From Cristatella mucedo (Eukaryota > Bryozoa > Phylactolaemata > Cristatellidae): a stretch of 62,000 bases of DNA. The notes under the pieces were generated by a model. That model did no database searches and was not told where the DNA came from. It saw nothing but the letters and a program-made list of their open reading frames with translations. Shown piece after piece: positions 1 to 9,361 of this stretch (positions are counted from its first letter, which is position 1; the number at the start of each line of letters is the position of its first letter). Both the position numbers and the translations under genes were made by a program. Location of the stretch: contig WPIO01000061.1 in NCBI GenBank assembly GCA_009760855.2, positions 1,905,001 to 1,967,000 of the forward strand, in the 5' to 3' direction.

Positions 1-959
1 CGTGATAAAAATGTGGCCTCACTAAACGCTTCCATGGCGTTGAAGAGTATATCTTTGTTGTCAGGCTCTAACTGGGCCATTTTAGGTCGCCTTTTTGAAT
101 AATAATGATAGCACTCGACCAAAGTTTTTTTTAAGACTACAATTTATTCGTAATTAACAATTATTACTACATCATGCCTATCTGACATTATGCTGATTGC
201 GTTCAGTCTACAATGCGTGCTCTAGTCCTCTAAAATTACATGTAAATTGCGAAATCTCTAGACCCTTGGCCCACACGTTTTCCGTGCTAGATTATCGGCC
301 TCGGCTCTGCTGATCAGTACCCCTTACGACCAATCGTCAATATTAGATTGCAGCAACAAGGCAATAGCTAATAAGCTCGACAGTTTCCACCTCTGACTAA
401 GCAAACTATATGCCTTCTGCCTAGGCTTACAACAGACATTAATTAGCTAGGTCTCATAAGCAAAAGCTTGAACAAACATGCAAAATATCGGCGCTGACAG
501 TCCATATAGGACTCATGTAAGTCGTATCAATCGATCCTAGCAAAGGTAAAGTCTAGCGTCTATAAATGCTTTGTTGAATACCGGAGGCACAACTAAAAAA
601 TGCTGATGTCGACAATCAACCATCACCTCAGTGAGTTAACGCCTCCCTGGTTAGCTCCTTTCCTAAAAATTCCTCTAACGCTCCGAGCTATTTTCTCCTC
701 CAGCTCCTTTGTCCAGAAGAGAGACCAGATCAGGAAGTCCCTTCACTACGACTGCAGCATCTCCATGGGAATGCTGTCCCTCAATCGTTTGCAGCACCTC
801 AATGGCTACATTCAAGCAGGTCACTAGTGACACAGTCCTAGAGTCAAGATCCCAAGAAAATGAGATCAATAGCCCTATGGACTCTATTCCCACTTTCCTA
901 CTTATATGGTGCTGGACTGCATAAATAACATCAATAATATGTCATTAGCGTCAGGTCAG
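1..959. other. Unassigned AT-rich sequence
   Basis: No open frame with family resemblance, no repeat shared with the rest of the window and no splice-bounded exon was recognised. The short open frames here overlap one another on both strands and look like chance. Confidence 0.4.
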
Positions 960-1935
960 GCCGAGCACCTCTCAAAAAAGCTGTCGTGAGGCCACAATTT
1001 AAGAAAAGAAATACTGGATCAAGAGAGCTTGAGCAATGACCGCCCAGTCTCACTTTACCATTCCTATTAAAGACGCTGGAGTAAGTCGTGGCAGAGCAGC
1101 TGAACTCTTACATTGAAACTTGAAACCTTGCTAGTAGGTTCCAGTCTTTTTTTAGGGTAAATCGCTCGACAGAGTCAGCATTGCTTCAGGTTTACATCGG
1201 CCAACGTAGGTCTAATCTCAGTGGGTGACTCAAGAATATTGAAGCGAAAGGAAAAGGTTATTTTGAGATGCTGTGAAATATGGCGTACCTCATGGCTCCG
1301 TGCTTGGTCCTGTTCGTTTCATGGCTCATAGCCTTCCTTTCCAGATGTGATTGTTAAGCAATATCAAGGCTTTTACCTCTATGTCAATAAAACTCACTTT
1401 TATCTTTACTTTGATCCCTCTGAGCATCCACTATGTCAAATTCTCTAAACTTCTATGCTGCATGCATTGATTACATCCACGCATGCGATTGAGCATATTT
1501 TCCTCAATTGAATTATTGTAGAACCACGTTACTGGCTATGGTCCAACCAAGTGTGATTCATAAATTTGAAATTCTAACTCTCAGACTCGGCTCCACAAGC
1601 TATATATTGTTGAATATGCTCGAAATCTAGGTTTCAACTACCAACTTGACTTTCGTTAGACGACCACATCGCTCCAAAATCGAGTCTGCCTACTTTCAGC
1701 TTCAAAACATTGCTTAATTCAGGATCATTTCGACAAAGTACCTCGTCTAGCTGGATTTATGAAACGTGACATCCCGTCTTGGCTTCCTTAACTCTCTGCA
1801 TGCTCGTTTAACGGCCAAACATGAAATCAGGTGCAAGCAGCTAGGGCAAAGCTCATTAGCTAGGCGTTTGTGTCGTCAGCTTACAATACTCCGGAGTCTC
1901 CCACTTAGAAACTTTGAAATTCAGTTTCAACGATA
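960..1935 (+). mobile_element. LINE-B fragment (CR1/Jockey-like RT), strongly decayed
   Basis: Nucleotide resemblance to the better preserved LINE-B copies at 17.6-18.5 kb and 38.8-40.3 kb runs through the segment, in the same order: the region before the RT core near 1040-1180, the RT core near 1310-1420, and the region about 'the Q-L-H-N-I-A-K-I-R' stretch near 1640-1740. All frames are closed by stops and indels, so only the order of resemblances identifies it. It is one of the oldest copies in the window. Confidence 0.55.
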
Positions 1936-1939
1936 CCCA

Positions 1940-2200
1940 GCAAGATTAGAGGTGCTCAAAAAGGTCTTGGTGATCGTTAGTATCAACAGCTGCCGCAAGA
2001 TCAAGCTGAACGTGGAGAGATAATCTATCCAAGTCTGGATTCCTAAATAGTTCGTTTTGTACCTGAAGCAATGGTGACTCCGTAGCATGAACAGTTCCAA
2101 AACCAGATTGGAACTTACTAGCAAGATTTTATGTTTAAAAATATGAGTTTATATGGTCTGCCACGACTCGTTGCAGTCATAGATAAGAACGGTGAAAGAG
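1940..2200 (-). mobile_element. LINE-B RT fragment, inverted relative to its neighbour
   Basis: The minus strand resembles the RT N-terminal part of LINE-B at 20.5-20.7 kb and 40.1-40.3 kb (the stretch encoding the LLDLSAAFD-like region and what lies upstream of it). It abuts a plus-strand fragment of the same family, giving a head-to-head arrangement typical of twin-priming inversion or of two separate insertions. No open frame survives. Confidence 0.5.
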
Positions 2201-2554
2201 AGAAAATTCTGTTCTGAAATTGCCCGGTTCAGTGTGGCTCTCTTGAGTAGTGACGTGGCTACAGCTTTTTTGTACAAGTGCTGGGACATGACCTGAGACC
2301 AATGGCTTATTTTCGACGCCAATGAACAATCTGGATAATCTGCTCAGGCATGAATTTCCCTGATTATTTGAACGTAGCATTCAAATACTAGCTGGTGTAT
2401 GAGTCTTCAGAATGATCCTTCAGGTCGTCAACTATAAAATGTTAACCTCATACCGATATTTGTAGCATTGCTTAACTAATAAGAGTGCAGAGAAAAATCT
2501 AGATTTAAAATTTATTTTGTAACCCGAATTTTTTCCTAAGCTAATACACCGTCC

Positions 2555-2650
2555 TGCTATGGGCCCTATGCCCATAGCAGCAAGTAGCTGCTATGGGCTG
2601 TGCCCATAGGAAGACTACAGCTGTTGCTATGGGCATAGTGCCCATAGCAA
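2555..2650. repeat. Cluster of three near-identical hairpins
   Basis: Three successive inverted repeats share the core CTATGGGC/GCCCATAG. Arms are 2555-2564 with 2570-2579 (10 bp, loop 5), 2591-2598 with 2602-2609 (8 bp, loop 3) and 2624-2634 with 2640-2650 (11 bp, loop 5). All pairings are perfect by eye. The function is unknown. It could be a small mobile hairpin family or a structured site. Confidence 0.8.
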
Positions 2651-2659
2651 AACGATTTC

Positions 2660-4470
2660 CTGCTCCGGTCGTTATACTTATCAAAAGGTGAATTTATTAA
2701 ACTATTTTACATTTATAAATAATGCTACACACTTTTAAAGGTAATTAATCCTTCTAAGAAGCACATAAAAGCTGATCTCAAAATCCAGGAAGCTGCTGAA
2801 TACCGTGGCAAAATGGCATCAAGTGGAGGCCCGAATGGGTGGGTTACGGACTTACGAAAGGTTGGATAATTGTTTACATACTGCAGGTGTTGGGGTTGTG
2901 TAAATATACCAAGGTATTTCAGAGTAACTCGCTTTCAATGGGTAGGCAGAAAAGCCATTTCAAAGCCCAGTGATTATGGACGTAGAGCTTGACGGCTGAA
3001 CCTCGATTAGGAATAATGAGCTGGGCAGGTGAATAAAATCCGAGCCTCTATTGAAATAGCCGCTCTAGGATACTGCTTATTAGCCGCACGATGTATGATT
3101 ATGTTCGAACGAGATTGTTGCATGATGTCCTGATCTGGGTATGAGGCATTGGCCTTACTGCAGTCGCTCACTCTTTGAGCAACTGTCTGTTGGTCGGCGA
3201 AGCCTAGCACTGAGCGCCTGCCTGGGTCACTTGGAAGTCGCTTGTTGTGTGGGACGTTATATCTAGTCTAGTATTTTTGCTTTTTGTACTATCGTGTTGC
3301 TGCCAGCACTGAGAGCGAAAAATCGAGTGCTGTATTGTATTGCTGTGTTCTTTGTATTGCGAGTATCAGGTCTTAGCACATGGTAGGCTTGTGCGGCTAC
3401 CGGATCAGGTGATGGCTTCGCGGTCACAACAGCATGCTGAGAGGTGAATTGTGTCCTGTTGTACCGATTGATGTTTATGTATTATTCACGTGCTGCTTAA
3501 AATGAGCTATAGCTGTCAATTGCATTGCCACAAATTATGTGTACGAGCCTTGAATTTCGTCTGATCATCATTGGAATGGTTGGACTTGTTAGTGCCAAAT
3601 AATATAATCACCAGAAGTTTTCTAAAAGATGTTCACATGTGCAGAAAGTTACAACTCAATAAAAAGTTGTTCGGTTCCAGTTTTCATCAGAAATGAATTA
3701 AAAATTTCCTTGTAAGCCTTTGATTTGAGAGTGACTTCACTGGCCCTGCTCTTAAGATTCTCATACGGGCATGTAGTGTCGCTAGGGGCTGTATTATGGC
3801 TAATGAGAATTTACTGATCTAAGTACAAATATTCTAGATAATAACAGTGGAGGTTCATACTAGCATATTTTTAATTTGAAGTCGCAGTTAGAAACTGCTG
3901 ATCATAAAATTACACAGAATTACGTTTTAATCGACTTAGCTGAGCAAGAACTGAGCAGGTAAGGGAGAAATTTCACCAAATAGCATTCGCTTGTAATAAT
4001 TTTTAGCCGTGTACGATGTAGGAATAAAAGCGGGACTGCACGTAGCAAGATATTAACTTTCGATGGCAAGCATGGTAAAATGTGCATCCAACGCAGTGTA
4101 CATCTATTATGACAACTAGGCCTCAGGCTGTGGCCGAAATGCCTTATAAAAATAAAAAAGTCGTTAGTCCTAAAGATGAAGACGCCAATGATATTATTGT
4201 TGACGTTGTTGTGTATCCCAAACCATGTTTAATACGCGACAGATACGTTTAGCGCTTAACTATTTATGGTGTACGGTTGCCAGTTGGCATCGTAGTTGCC
4301 CTAAGCAATGCTATGCCGAGTTGATGTGGTGGTCATAATTCAAATACGTGAAAGAGAAATTACACTTGCTGTAGCCATTCAGTTTGTGGTTTTGTATACG
4401 AGAATATTTATAAGTATGTTCTTTTTATTGTAGGACTAAGTGAACAATGTGCTCCAAAGTAATACCGATA
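2660..4470. other. Unassigned intergenic sequence
   Basis: Nothing in this 1.8-kb stretch could be tied to a gene, an RNA or one of the repeat families. Base composition is ordinary and the frames are short. Confidence 0.4.
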
Positions 4471-4472
4471 AA

Positions 4473-4793
4473 GTAATGTAATGTAATGTAATGTAATGGA
4501 ATGTAATGGAATGTATCTCCGTCAGTAACTCCACAAAGTCATAAAGACCATGTAAGTGTTACGCAGGAGAGTTTTGTATAGCTCACTCACAGCCTAAGCG
4601 GCTTTGGGTACGCATTCGGTAGCCAATAGACTTCGTCTCATGCAACAAAGAGAAAGTGGGAAGCATAGCAGAGTTAGAAGAGCAGTTGAGGTAGTGAGTA
4701 GCATAGAAGTAGCATTTCAGGACCGCTGAAAAAGATGCGCCATAGTCGGCAGTTGGAGAGTAGGTGTCGTTGCGTAAGAATTGTGGAAGCGAG
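4473..4793 (-). mobile_element. LINE-A copy A1, 3' part with TAATG-repeat tail
   Basis: On the minus strand this is the 3' end of LINE-A. Its terminal tail is (CATTA)n, seen on the plus strand as TAATG repeats at about 4473-4514. The same 3' sequence recurs at 11440-11732, 31085-31400 and 37219-37500. The rest of this copy resumes at 9185, because a complete LTR retrotransposon is inserted between 4793 and 9185. Confidence 0.85.
4789..4793. repeat. Target-site duplication, left copy
   Basis: GCGAG here and GCGAT at 9185-9189 flank the LTR element; four of five bases agree. Uninterrupted LINE-A copies read GTGGAAGTGAGTTCCAC across the same point, so one copy of the 5-mer is the original target. 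Confidence 0.7.
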
Positions 4794-5101
4794 TGTGCTT
4801 CGATGCGCCTTGCACGAAGAACGCCTTGCACGAAGAACGCCAGCACAGAACCAACACCAACAGCTTATTCTACTACAGAGCAGAGGGAGCACGACTTCAC
4901 TCGCCCCTCTCTTCCCACTGAATCCCCCTCCTCGCCCACGGCTGTGTTTTGGCCGACCCCGATGGCGAGTCCACCATCTGACTGTGGTTACCGGCCTGTC
5001 CAAACCACACCACAGGCGGACCACAGCTATGCACCACCGGTGATGCTCCCGACAGCTGTTTAAGGAAGGAGTGGTACCGGCCTGCATATACTCAGACCAC
5101 A
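4794..5101 (-). repeat. 3' LTR of the Ty3-like element
   Basis: 308 bp, same length as the partner at 8877-9184, bounded by TGTG...CACA. The polyadenylation hexamer read on the minus strand is AATAAG here, where the 5' LTR keeps AATAAA. Confidence 0.9.
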
Positions 5102-5110
5102 CGCTCCCTT
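5102..5110 (-). promoter_or_regulatory. Polypurine tract candidate
   Basis: Directly inside the 3' LTR the minus strand reads AAGGGAGCG, a short purine-rich run at the position where plus-strand DNA synthesis is primed in LTR elements. Confidence 0.5.
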
Positions 5111-5198
5111 GACCTTAAGGTCACAAGTTTCCAGCTGCAATGGGAGTCGCGCACTGTACAATCGTTTAAGCAAACTCTCTTTTCCCCTGACGTACAGA

Positions 5199-5729
5199 TC
5201 AGTCCATGACGTAGTCGGAGAACCAACGTGGGTGCTGCAGTTCCGACCGCATGCGAAGCTGGTGGCCGCCCCGTTCCTCTGTCCCAGCATACTCATCATC
5301 TTCGCCTCTTATCTGGGAGGGTGCTGGCAGCTGAGCCGGTAATACTGGCTCAGCGTCCGGAACTAACCTGACGTCCGACACATGTCTTCGGATTCCGTTC
5401 ACCTCGACACCAAGGCCGTGAGTCCCCGAGGTCACAATCCCTTCCGGCCATTCTGACGTACACCGCGCATCGGCTGGTTTCACAAAAACCCTTTGCCCCG
5501 CTGTGTAGTTAATGGCAGATTGGGCGTTGCAGTGCTGTATCTTCTTTGGCTGGAGCGGGCACCGCAATTCGTATGTAAATAACCGCCTGTGGGGCACGGT
5601 TTCGCCCTTTATCCCCTCAGTCGGCGCCGAATTGTACCAGTACACCATATCTAGTACTCCTCTACCGGTGCGAGCTGCCATGCCTTTAATAGTCCGATGC
5701 ATTCGTTCGACTATGCCGTTGCCTTCCGG
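5199..5729 (-). pseudogene. Integrase C-terminal part (pol)
   Basis: Continues the pol frame after the TGA at 5730-5732. It opens with the conserved N-G-x2-ER-x-HRT-x-K signature that carries the third catalytic residue of the DDE integrase core (the E of NGIVER). A basic C-terminal domain follows. In a working element this enzyme inserts the cDNA into the host genome. The frame is the same as that of the RT and RNase H pieces (all in one phase), so only the stop separates it. The stop replaces an arginine position (CGA to TGA is a single CpG-type transition). Loss of the catalytic E from the upstream piece would inactivate the truncated product. Confidence 0.8.
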
Positions 5730-6794
5730 TCAGTAAGCACACCGGTAGACGGTCTCAACGCCCCAGCGTTCGCAGAGACGCCGAACTGCCTCAGATCGGA
5801 ACGAGGTGCTGTTGTCCATCAGAAGCTGCGTAGGTGGGCCTCTTTCTCGAAAGATTTGCTCCAGAACTCTGGTGATAAGGTGCATCTCTTCGCTAGGAAT
5901 GTGCCACCATAGCGTAAATCTGCTGGGCCCACAATCCACAAGCGTCAGATATTTCTCATCACGGTAGTGCGTGACATCAATCGCAAGACGAGACCAGGGT
6001 TCGGTGACGTCAAGACTGCCTCGCTGCCACGAAATCGGCGACGGATCCACTGATCTGCAGCGAAGACAGGAACGAACAATTCGTTCTACATCGGTTCTGC
6101 GGATGTTCGCATTAGGGTGACATAGCCTCGCCAGGTATTGCGTCCTGTCGACGCCCAGGTGGTGCAGATTGTGGAATTGCTTGAGGTCGATATTGGGAGT
6201 CGTCAAACTGACCTCAGGAGCCACGGCACAGGTGCAGCAGGTCGTGAACTTCAACCACCTTTGCGGTACTCGAGTCAGCTGGTCCGCTTTGTTCTCCGGC
6301 GACCTTACTAGGCTTACAGTCGTCTCCAGATTGCACTCCGTTATAATATCTCGGAGTAGGCCCAATCTTCGTCGATTTATCGCCTCTCCCTTGCCGCGCG
6401 TCCTCACGGGTTTATCCCCATCGATCAATGACTTCAGCCAACCAAACACCAAAGTTGAATCAGTCACGATTTGGACTTTCTGAAGTCCCCACGCAATAGC
6501 GATGGTAAGGCCTTTGATGACGGCTTCTAGCTCGGCGGTTTTTATATGCGAAGTATCGTCCGGCTTTCGAAGCCAAGAGGCATCCTCAACCACTTTACCG
6601 TCAATCTCAAGGCACGTTCCAATAGCGATGCTGCTCTCATCGCACCACAATTTTCCACTGATGACATTGGACACCTGCCACGCTCCAGTCACCGGATCAG
6701 AAGCTAGCACCCTGCGATGGACGTCGTGAGCAATTTCCAGAACCTCACTCGGTACTTTGCTGTCCCAGTCCTGATCGCTGGCTATACGTTTGAG
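5730..6794 (-). pseudogene. RNase H and integrase core (pol)
   Basis: Two domains follow the stop at 6795. First is RNase H, with an acidic residue near the start (WCDESS), E in TAELEA and D in VTDSTLVFGWL, followed by a SPENKADQLTR-type element. Second is an integrase with a zinc-binding HH-CC region (HNLHHLG ... SCLRCRS) and the core aspartates in LAIDVTHY and LLMDNSTSF. RNase H removes the RNA template after reverse transcription and integrase joins the cDNA to the chromosome. It is cut by TGA at 5730-5732, just before the catalytic glutamate, so the ORF on its own cannot be an active integrase. Confidence 0.85.
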
Positions 6795-8144
6795 TTAACT
6801 GCAAGCGGGTCGCAGCCAGCCAGCTACCGGAAAATGCCCGACGAGTTGCCCACACCAAGAAAATAATTCTCGCCGCGTCAGCACTGACTGTACAGAGCCT
6901 ATGGCATTATCTCGGCGCCATACGAGCTCGTTGCGTTTACTGTCAATGCGGAGGCCTAGGACACGACCACCCTCTAACTTTTCAGGTGGTTTTGCTTCAA
7001 GTCCGTACTCGCGGAGAAGCTCAATCACACGGTCGTTTGAGACGATATCATTGTTCACCAAAATGTCGTCGACATACAAATCCGTGCCGGATCTGACCCG
7101 CTCATCCATGGACAACACTTTATTTAATATAACAGTCATTATTTTTGGTGCAACGTTAAGGCCGAAACCCAGGCGAGTCAGGCAGTATCGGCGGCCATGA
7201 AATTCAACCACCTGGTACTTCCACAATGATGGGTCTACGTGAATTTGCAAATAGGCCTTACGCAGGTCCACGACGCTTACGTTTCGTCCCATTCGCCGCC
7301 ATGCATGAAGTTTATTACTGCACACGTCCCCTTCAGCCGTGTGGCTCGACACGAACTGGTTGAGCTCGCGATAGTCGAGGACGGGCCTCACTTTCCCTTT
7401 GCTGCTTTGGACAACCGCCATCAAGGGAATCAGCCCACCACACTCCCCGTGGAAAGGTTGAAGCCAACCACACTTTATCCAGTCCTCCACTTCCCGTTCA
7501 TATTCTGCTTCTACCTCAGCCGGGATGCGATATGAGGACACACGGTTCTGCAGCAAGGGGGCCTGTACGCCTTCTTTCCAGTTCCAGCGCACGTGCCACG
7601 CGCCATCGTGAAATACTGCAGTAAAATCTTTGTCGGAGACTGTAAGCTCGCTCGAATTTCCCACCTTTGCAACGAGCGAAACGTCGGTGGCCGGGGGTGA
7701 GTGAGGGCAGGTTACACTGTTTCTTTCGCCGCGGATGCATCGGGTCGCTGGAGCCTCATCACCAAAGTCCACTTGGCCTTCACCGCCGTGCCCTACGCGG
7801 ACGCCGCCTAGCACTCTTATGACATCCATCCCAAGGATGATGTCCCAGCCAGCAATTATATCGGTCACCAAACAATTAACCTCCAGTGGTACTCCTCTAA
7901 GTAACAAGCTGACCTTACACGTAGAGGTACAGAGAGCGCGATCACCGTTCATCATCAAGAAACCTTCCCTCGCAGGCTGCCGATCATGAGAGGAGGCCAG
8001 CACTGATGCAAGCACCGTGTGGGAGCAGCCGGTGTCGACAAGTGCAGTAGCGAACCGGCCATTTAACATCACGCCAATGGAGGGCAGTCGCATCGAAGTC
8101 AAGGGGAACCCGCTGGCACAGGTGTTGACGGTTCCCCTTATTCG
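6795..8144 (-). pseudogene. Protease and reverse transcriptase (pol)
   Basis: Begins in the -1 frame at the gag-pol slippery site (8144-8150); no independent ATG is needed. The first domain is a retropepsin-like aspartic protease with the VDTGCS active site near residue 35 of the pol frame and an IILGMD motif after it. The second is a reverse transcriptase with RPVLDYRELN, DLRKAYLQI, LTRLGFGLNVAPKI and the catalytic LYVDDILV box, all intact. The frame is open until TAA at 6795-6797, after which the same phase continues into RNase H. Apart from that stop this 1.3-kb piece looks functional. The length (about 435 codons) is short for protease plus RT, in keeping with a compact element. Confidence 0.88.
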
Positions 8145-8150
8145 TTTTTT
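8101..8150 (-). promoter_or_regulatory. Programmed -1 ribosomal frameshift signal, gag-pol
   Basis: On the minus strand the gag frame ends Q-K-N-E-stop. The codons CAA AAA AAC contain the canonical slippery heptamer A AAA AAC (8150-8144), 4 codons before the gag stop (8138-8140). Starting at the gag stop, 4 nt after the heptamer, is a perfect 10-bp inverted repeat, AAGGGGAACC (8130-8139 read on the minus strand) with its complement at 8101-8110, and a 19-nt loop. Slipping back one base leads straight into the protease-RT frame with no stop in between. The sequence features are directly seen; that frameshifting works here is inference from the known mechanism. Confidence 0.85.
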
Positions 8151-8862
8151 TGATCGCTGAACTTTTTACCACACGCAGCAGCTAGATGATTCGGATCGCC
8201 GCAGATCCAGCAAAGTCGCGTGCGCGGTCCGCAGCGAAAAGGCCGGTCGGTGTACCGCCTTTGCGAGTCCGGCCTAGACTGCACCACGGCGCCTCGGGTC
8301 TGAGCGCGTCGATCCTCGAAACGACCGGCGAGACATGCTTCACTTGACGAGACAAGGTTCCTCGACATCTCAACCAGCACGGGCAAATCAGCTCTGGTAA
8401 GCGAGCACGCTGCTCGAAGTTGCCGCTTTACGTCATCGGGTAGGCCCGATACAAATGCGCACTTCAGCAAAGACTCCGGGGATACACGGGTGCCCCCGCT
8501 TGAGCAGCAAAGACAATAGACGCCAAGCGAACAAGGTCGGCCAAGTAGACGTCTGGCGACTCACCCTCGCGAAGTTTTCTGCTTGATAACTCGTTGTACG
8601 CGCGGAAGCAATCGGGCGAAAACGCGGCGCTGAGTGCGCGTTTCACCTTCATATAGTCACATTTATCACTGTCCACCAGCCCTTCATAGACGGCAAAAGC
8701 TCCGCCGGTTAAGTACAAGGGCATGAGTGCGGCTAGATCGTCATCTTTAACCTTGTGCGTCTTAGCCACGGAGTCCAGTTGACGTACCCACTCGACGAAG
8801 TCCGTTTTGCCGTGATGAAGTGCGATTTTGCCTAGCATTACCATTGATGCCATCGACTCCAT
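8138..8862 (-). pseudogene. Gag with one CCHC zinc knuckle, frameshifted
   Basis: Structural protein of the LTR element, expected to package RNA. The likely start is the ATG at 8860-8862, only 14 nt inside the 5' LTR boundary; the upstream in-frame start at 8943 lies inside the LTR. The first 130 residues (to about 8480) are a gag-like helical domain. The frame then breaks at a GGGGG run near 8485 and resumes to 8138 with an arginine-rich linker and one zinc knuckle, CWICGDPNHLAAAC (CX2CX4HX4C). It ends at TAA 8138-8140, directly after the frameshift heptamer. A single indel explains the break. Confidence 0.82.
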
Positions 8863-8876
8863 CCCAAGAAATAGCT

Positions 8877-9184
8877 TGTGCTTCGATGCGCCTTGCACGA
8901 GGAATGACTTGCACGAAGAACGCCAGCACAGAACTAACACCAACAGTTTATTCTACTACAGAGCAGAGGGAGCTCGACTTCGCTCGCCCCTCTCTCCCCA
9001 CTGAATCCCCCTCCTCGCCCACGGCTGTGTTTTGGCCGACCCCGATGGTGAGTCCACCATCTGACTGTGGTTACCGGCCGGTCCAAACCACACCACAGGC
9101 GAACCACAGCTCTGCACCACCAGTGATGCTCCCGACAGCTGTTTAAGGAAGGAGCTTTACCGGCCTGCATATACTCAGACCACA
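8877..9184 (-). repeat. 5' LTR of the Ty3-like element
   Basis: 308 bp and about 95% identical to 4794-5101 by eye count. It carries AATAAA on the minus strand near 8946-8951, which would mark the R region. No primer-binding site with a clear match to a tRNA 3' end is visible right after the LTR (below 8877). Confidence 0.9.
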
Positions 9185-9189
9185 GCGAT
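9185..9189. repeat. Target-site duplication, right copy
   Basis: GCGAT, paired with GCGAG at 4789-4793. LINE-A sequence resumes without loss after it (TTTCCACAGTCTAGGACC). Confidence 0.7.
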
Positions 9190-9361
9190 TTCCACAGTCT
9201 AGGACCTGCAGAGCTAAAGCTTCTGTCGCCAACTGTCTTTAAGAGGAGGAATGGGACAGCTAATTTATTGTCCACACAGGACCTGAGGGCGCGAACAGGC
9301 TGGAACTAATGCAGCAGTTCAGCTAGGTATGAAGGAGCCAAGCCGTGGCGGGCCTTGTGGG

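Larger units (their letters stand above)
4794..9184 (-). mobile_element. Ty3/gypsy-like LTR retrotransposon, complete but defective
   Basis: A 4391-bp element in the order 5' LTR (8877-9184), gag, protease, RT, RNase H, integrase, 3' LTR (4794-5101). Integrase after RNase H is the Ty3/gypsy order, not the Ty1/copia order. LTRs start TG and end CA and differ at about 16 of 308 positions by eye, implying a moderately old insertion. Coding defects are an indel in gag near a G-run at about 8485 and two in-frame stops in pol (6795-6797 TAA, 5730-5732 TGA). It is inserted in an older LINE-A. The lineage within Ty3/gypsy could not be settled. The compact RNase H and the short spacing between domains are unlike the common chromovirus layout. 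Confidence 0.9.

Noticed and set aside
4735-5063. Plus-strand open frames of about 100 codons in the LTRs
   Set aside because: They occur in both LTRs in antisense to the element and match no protein.
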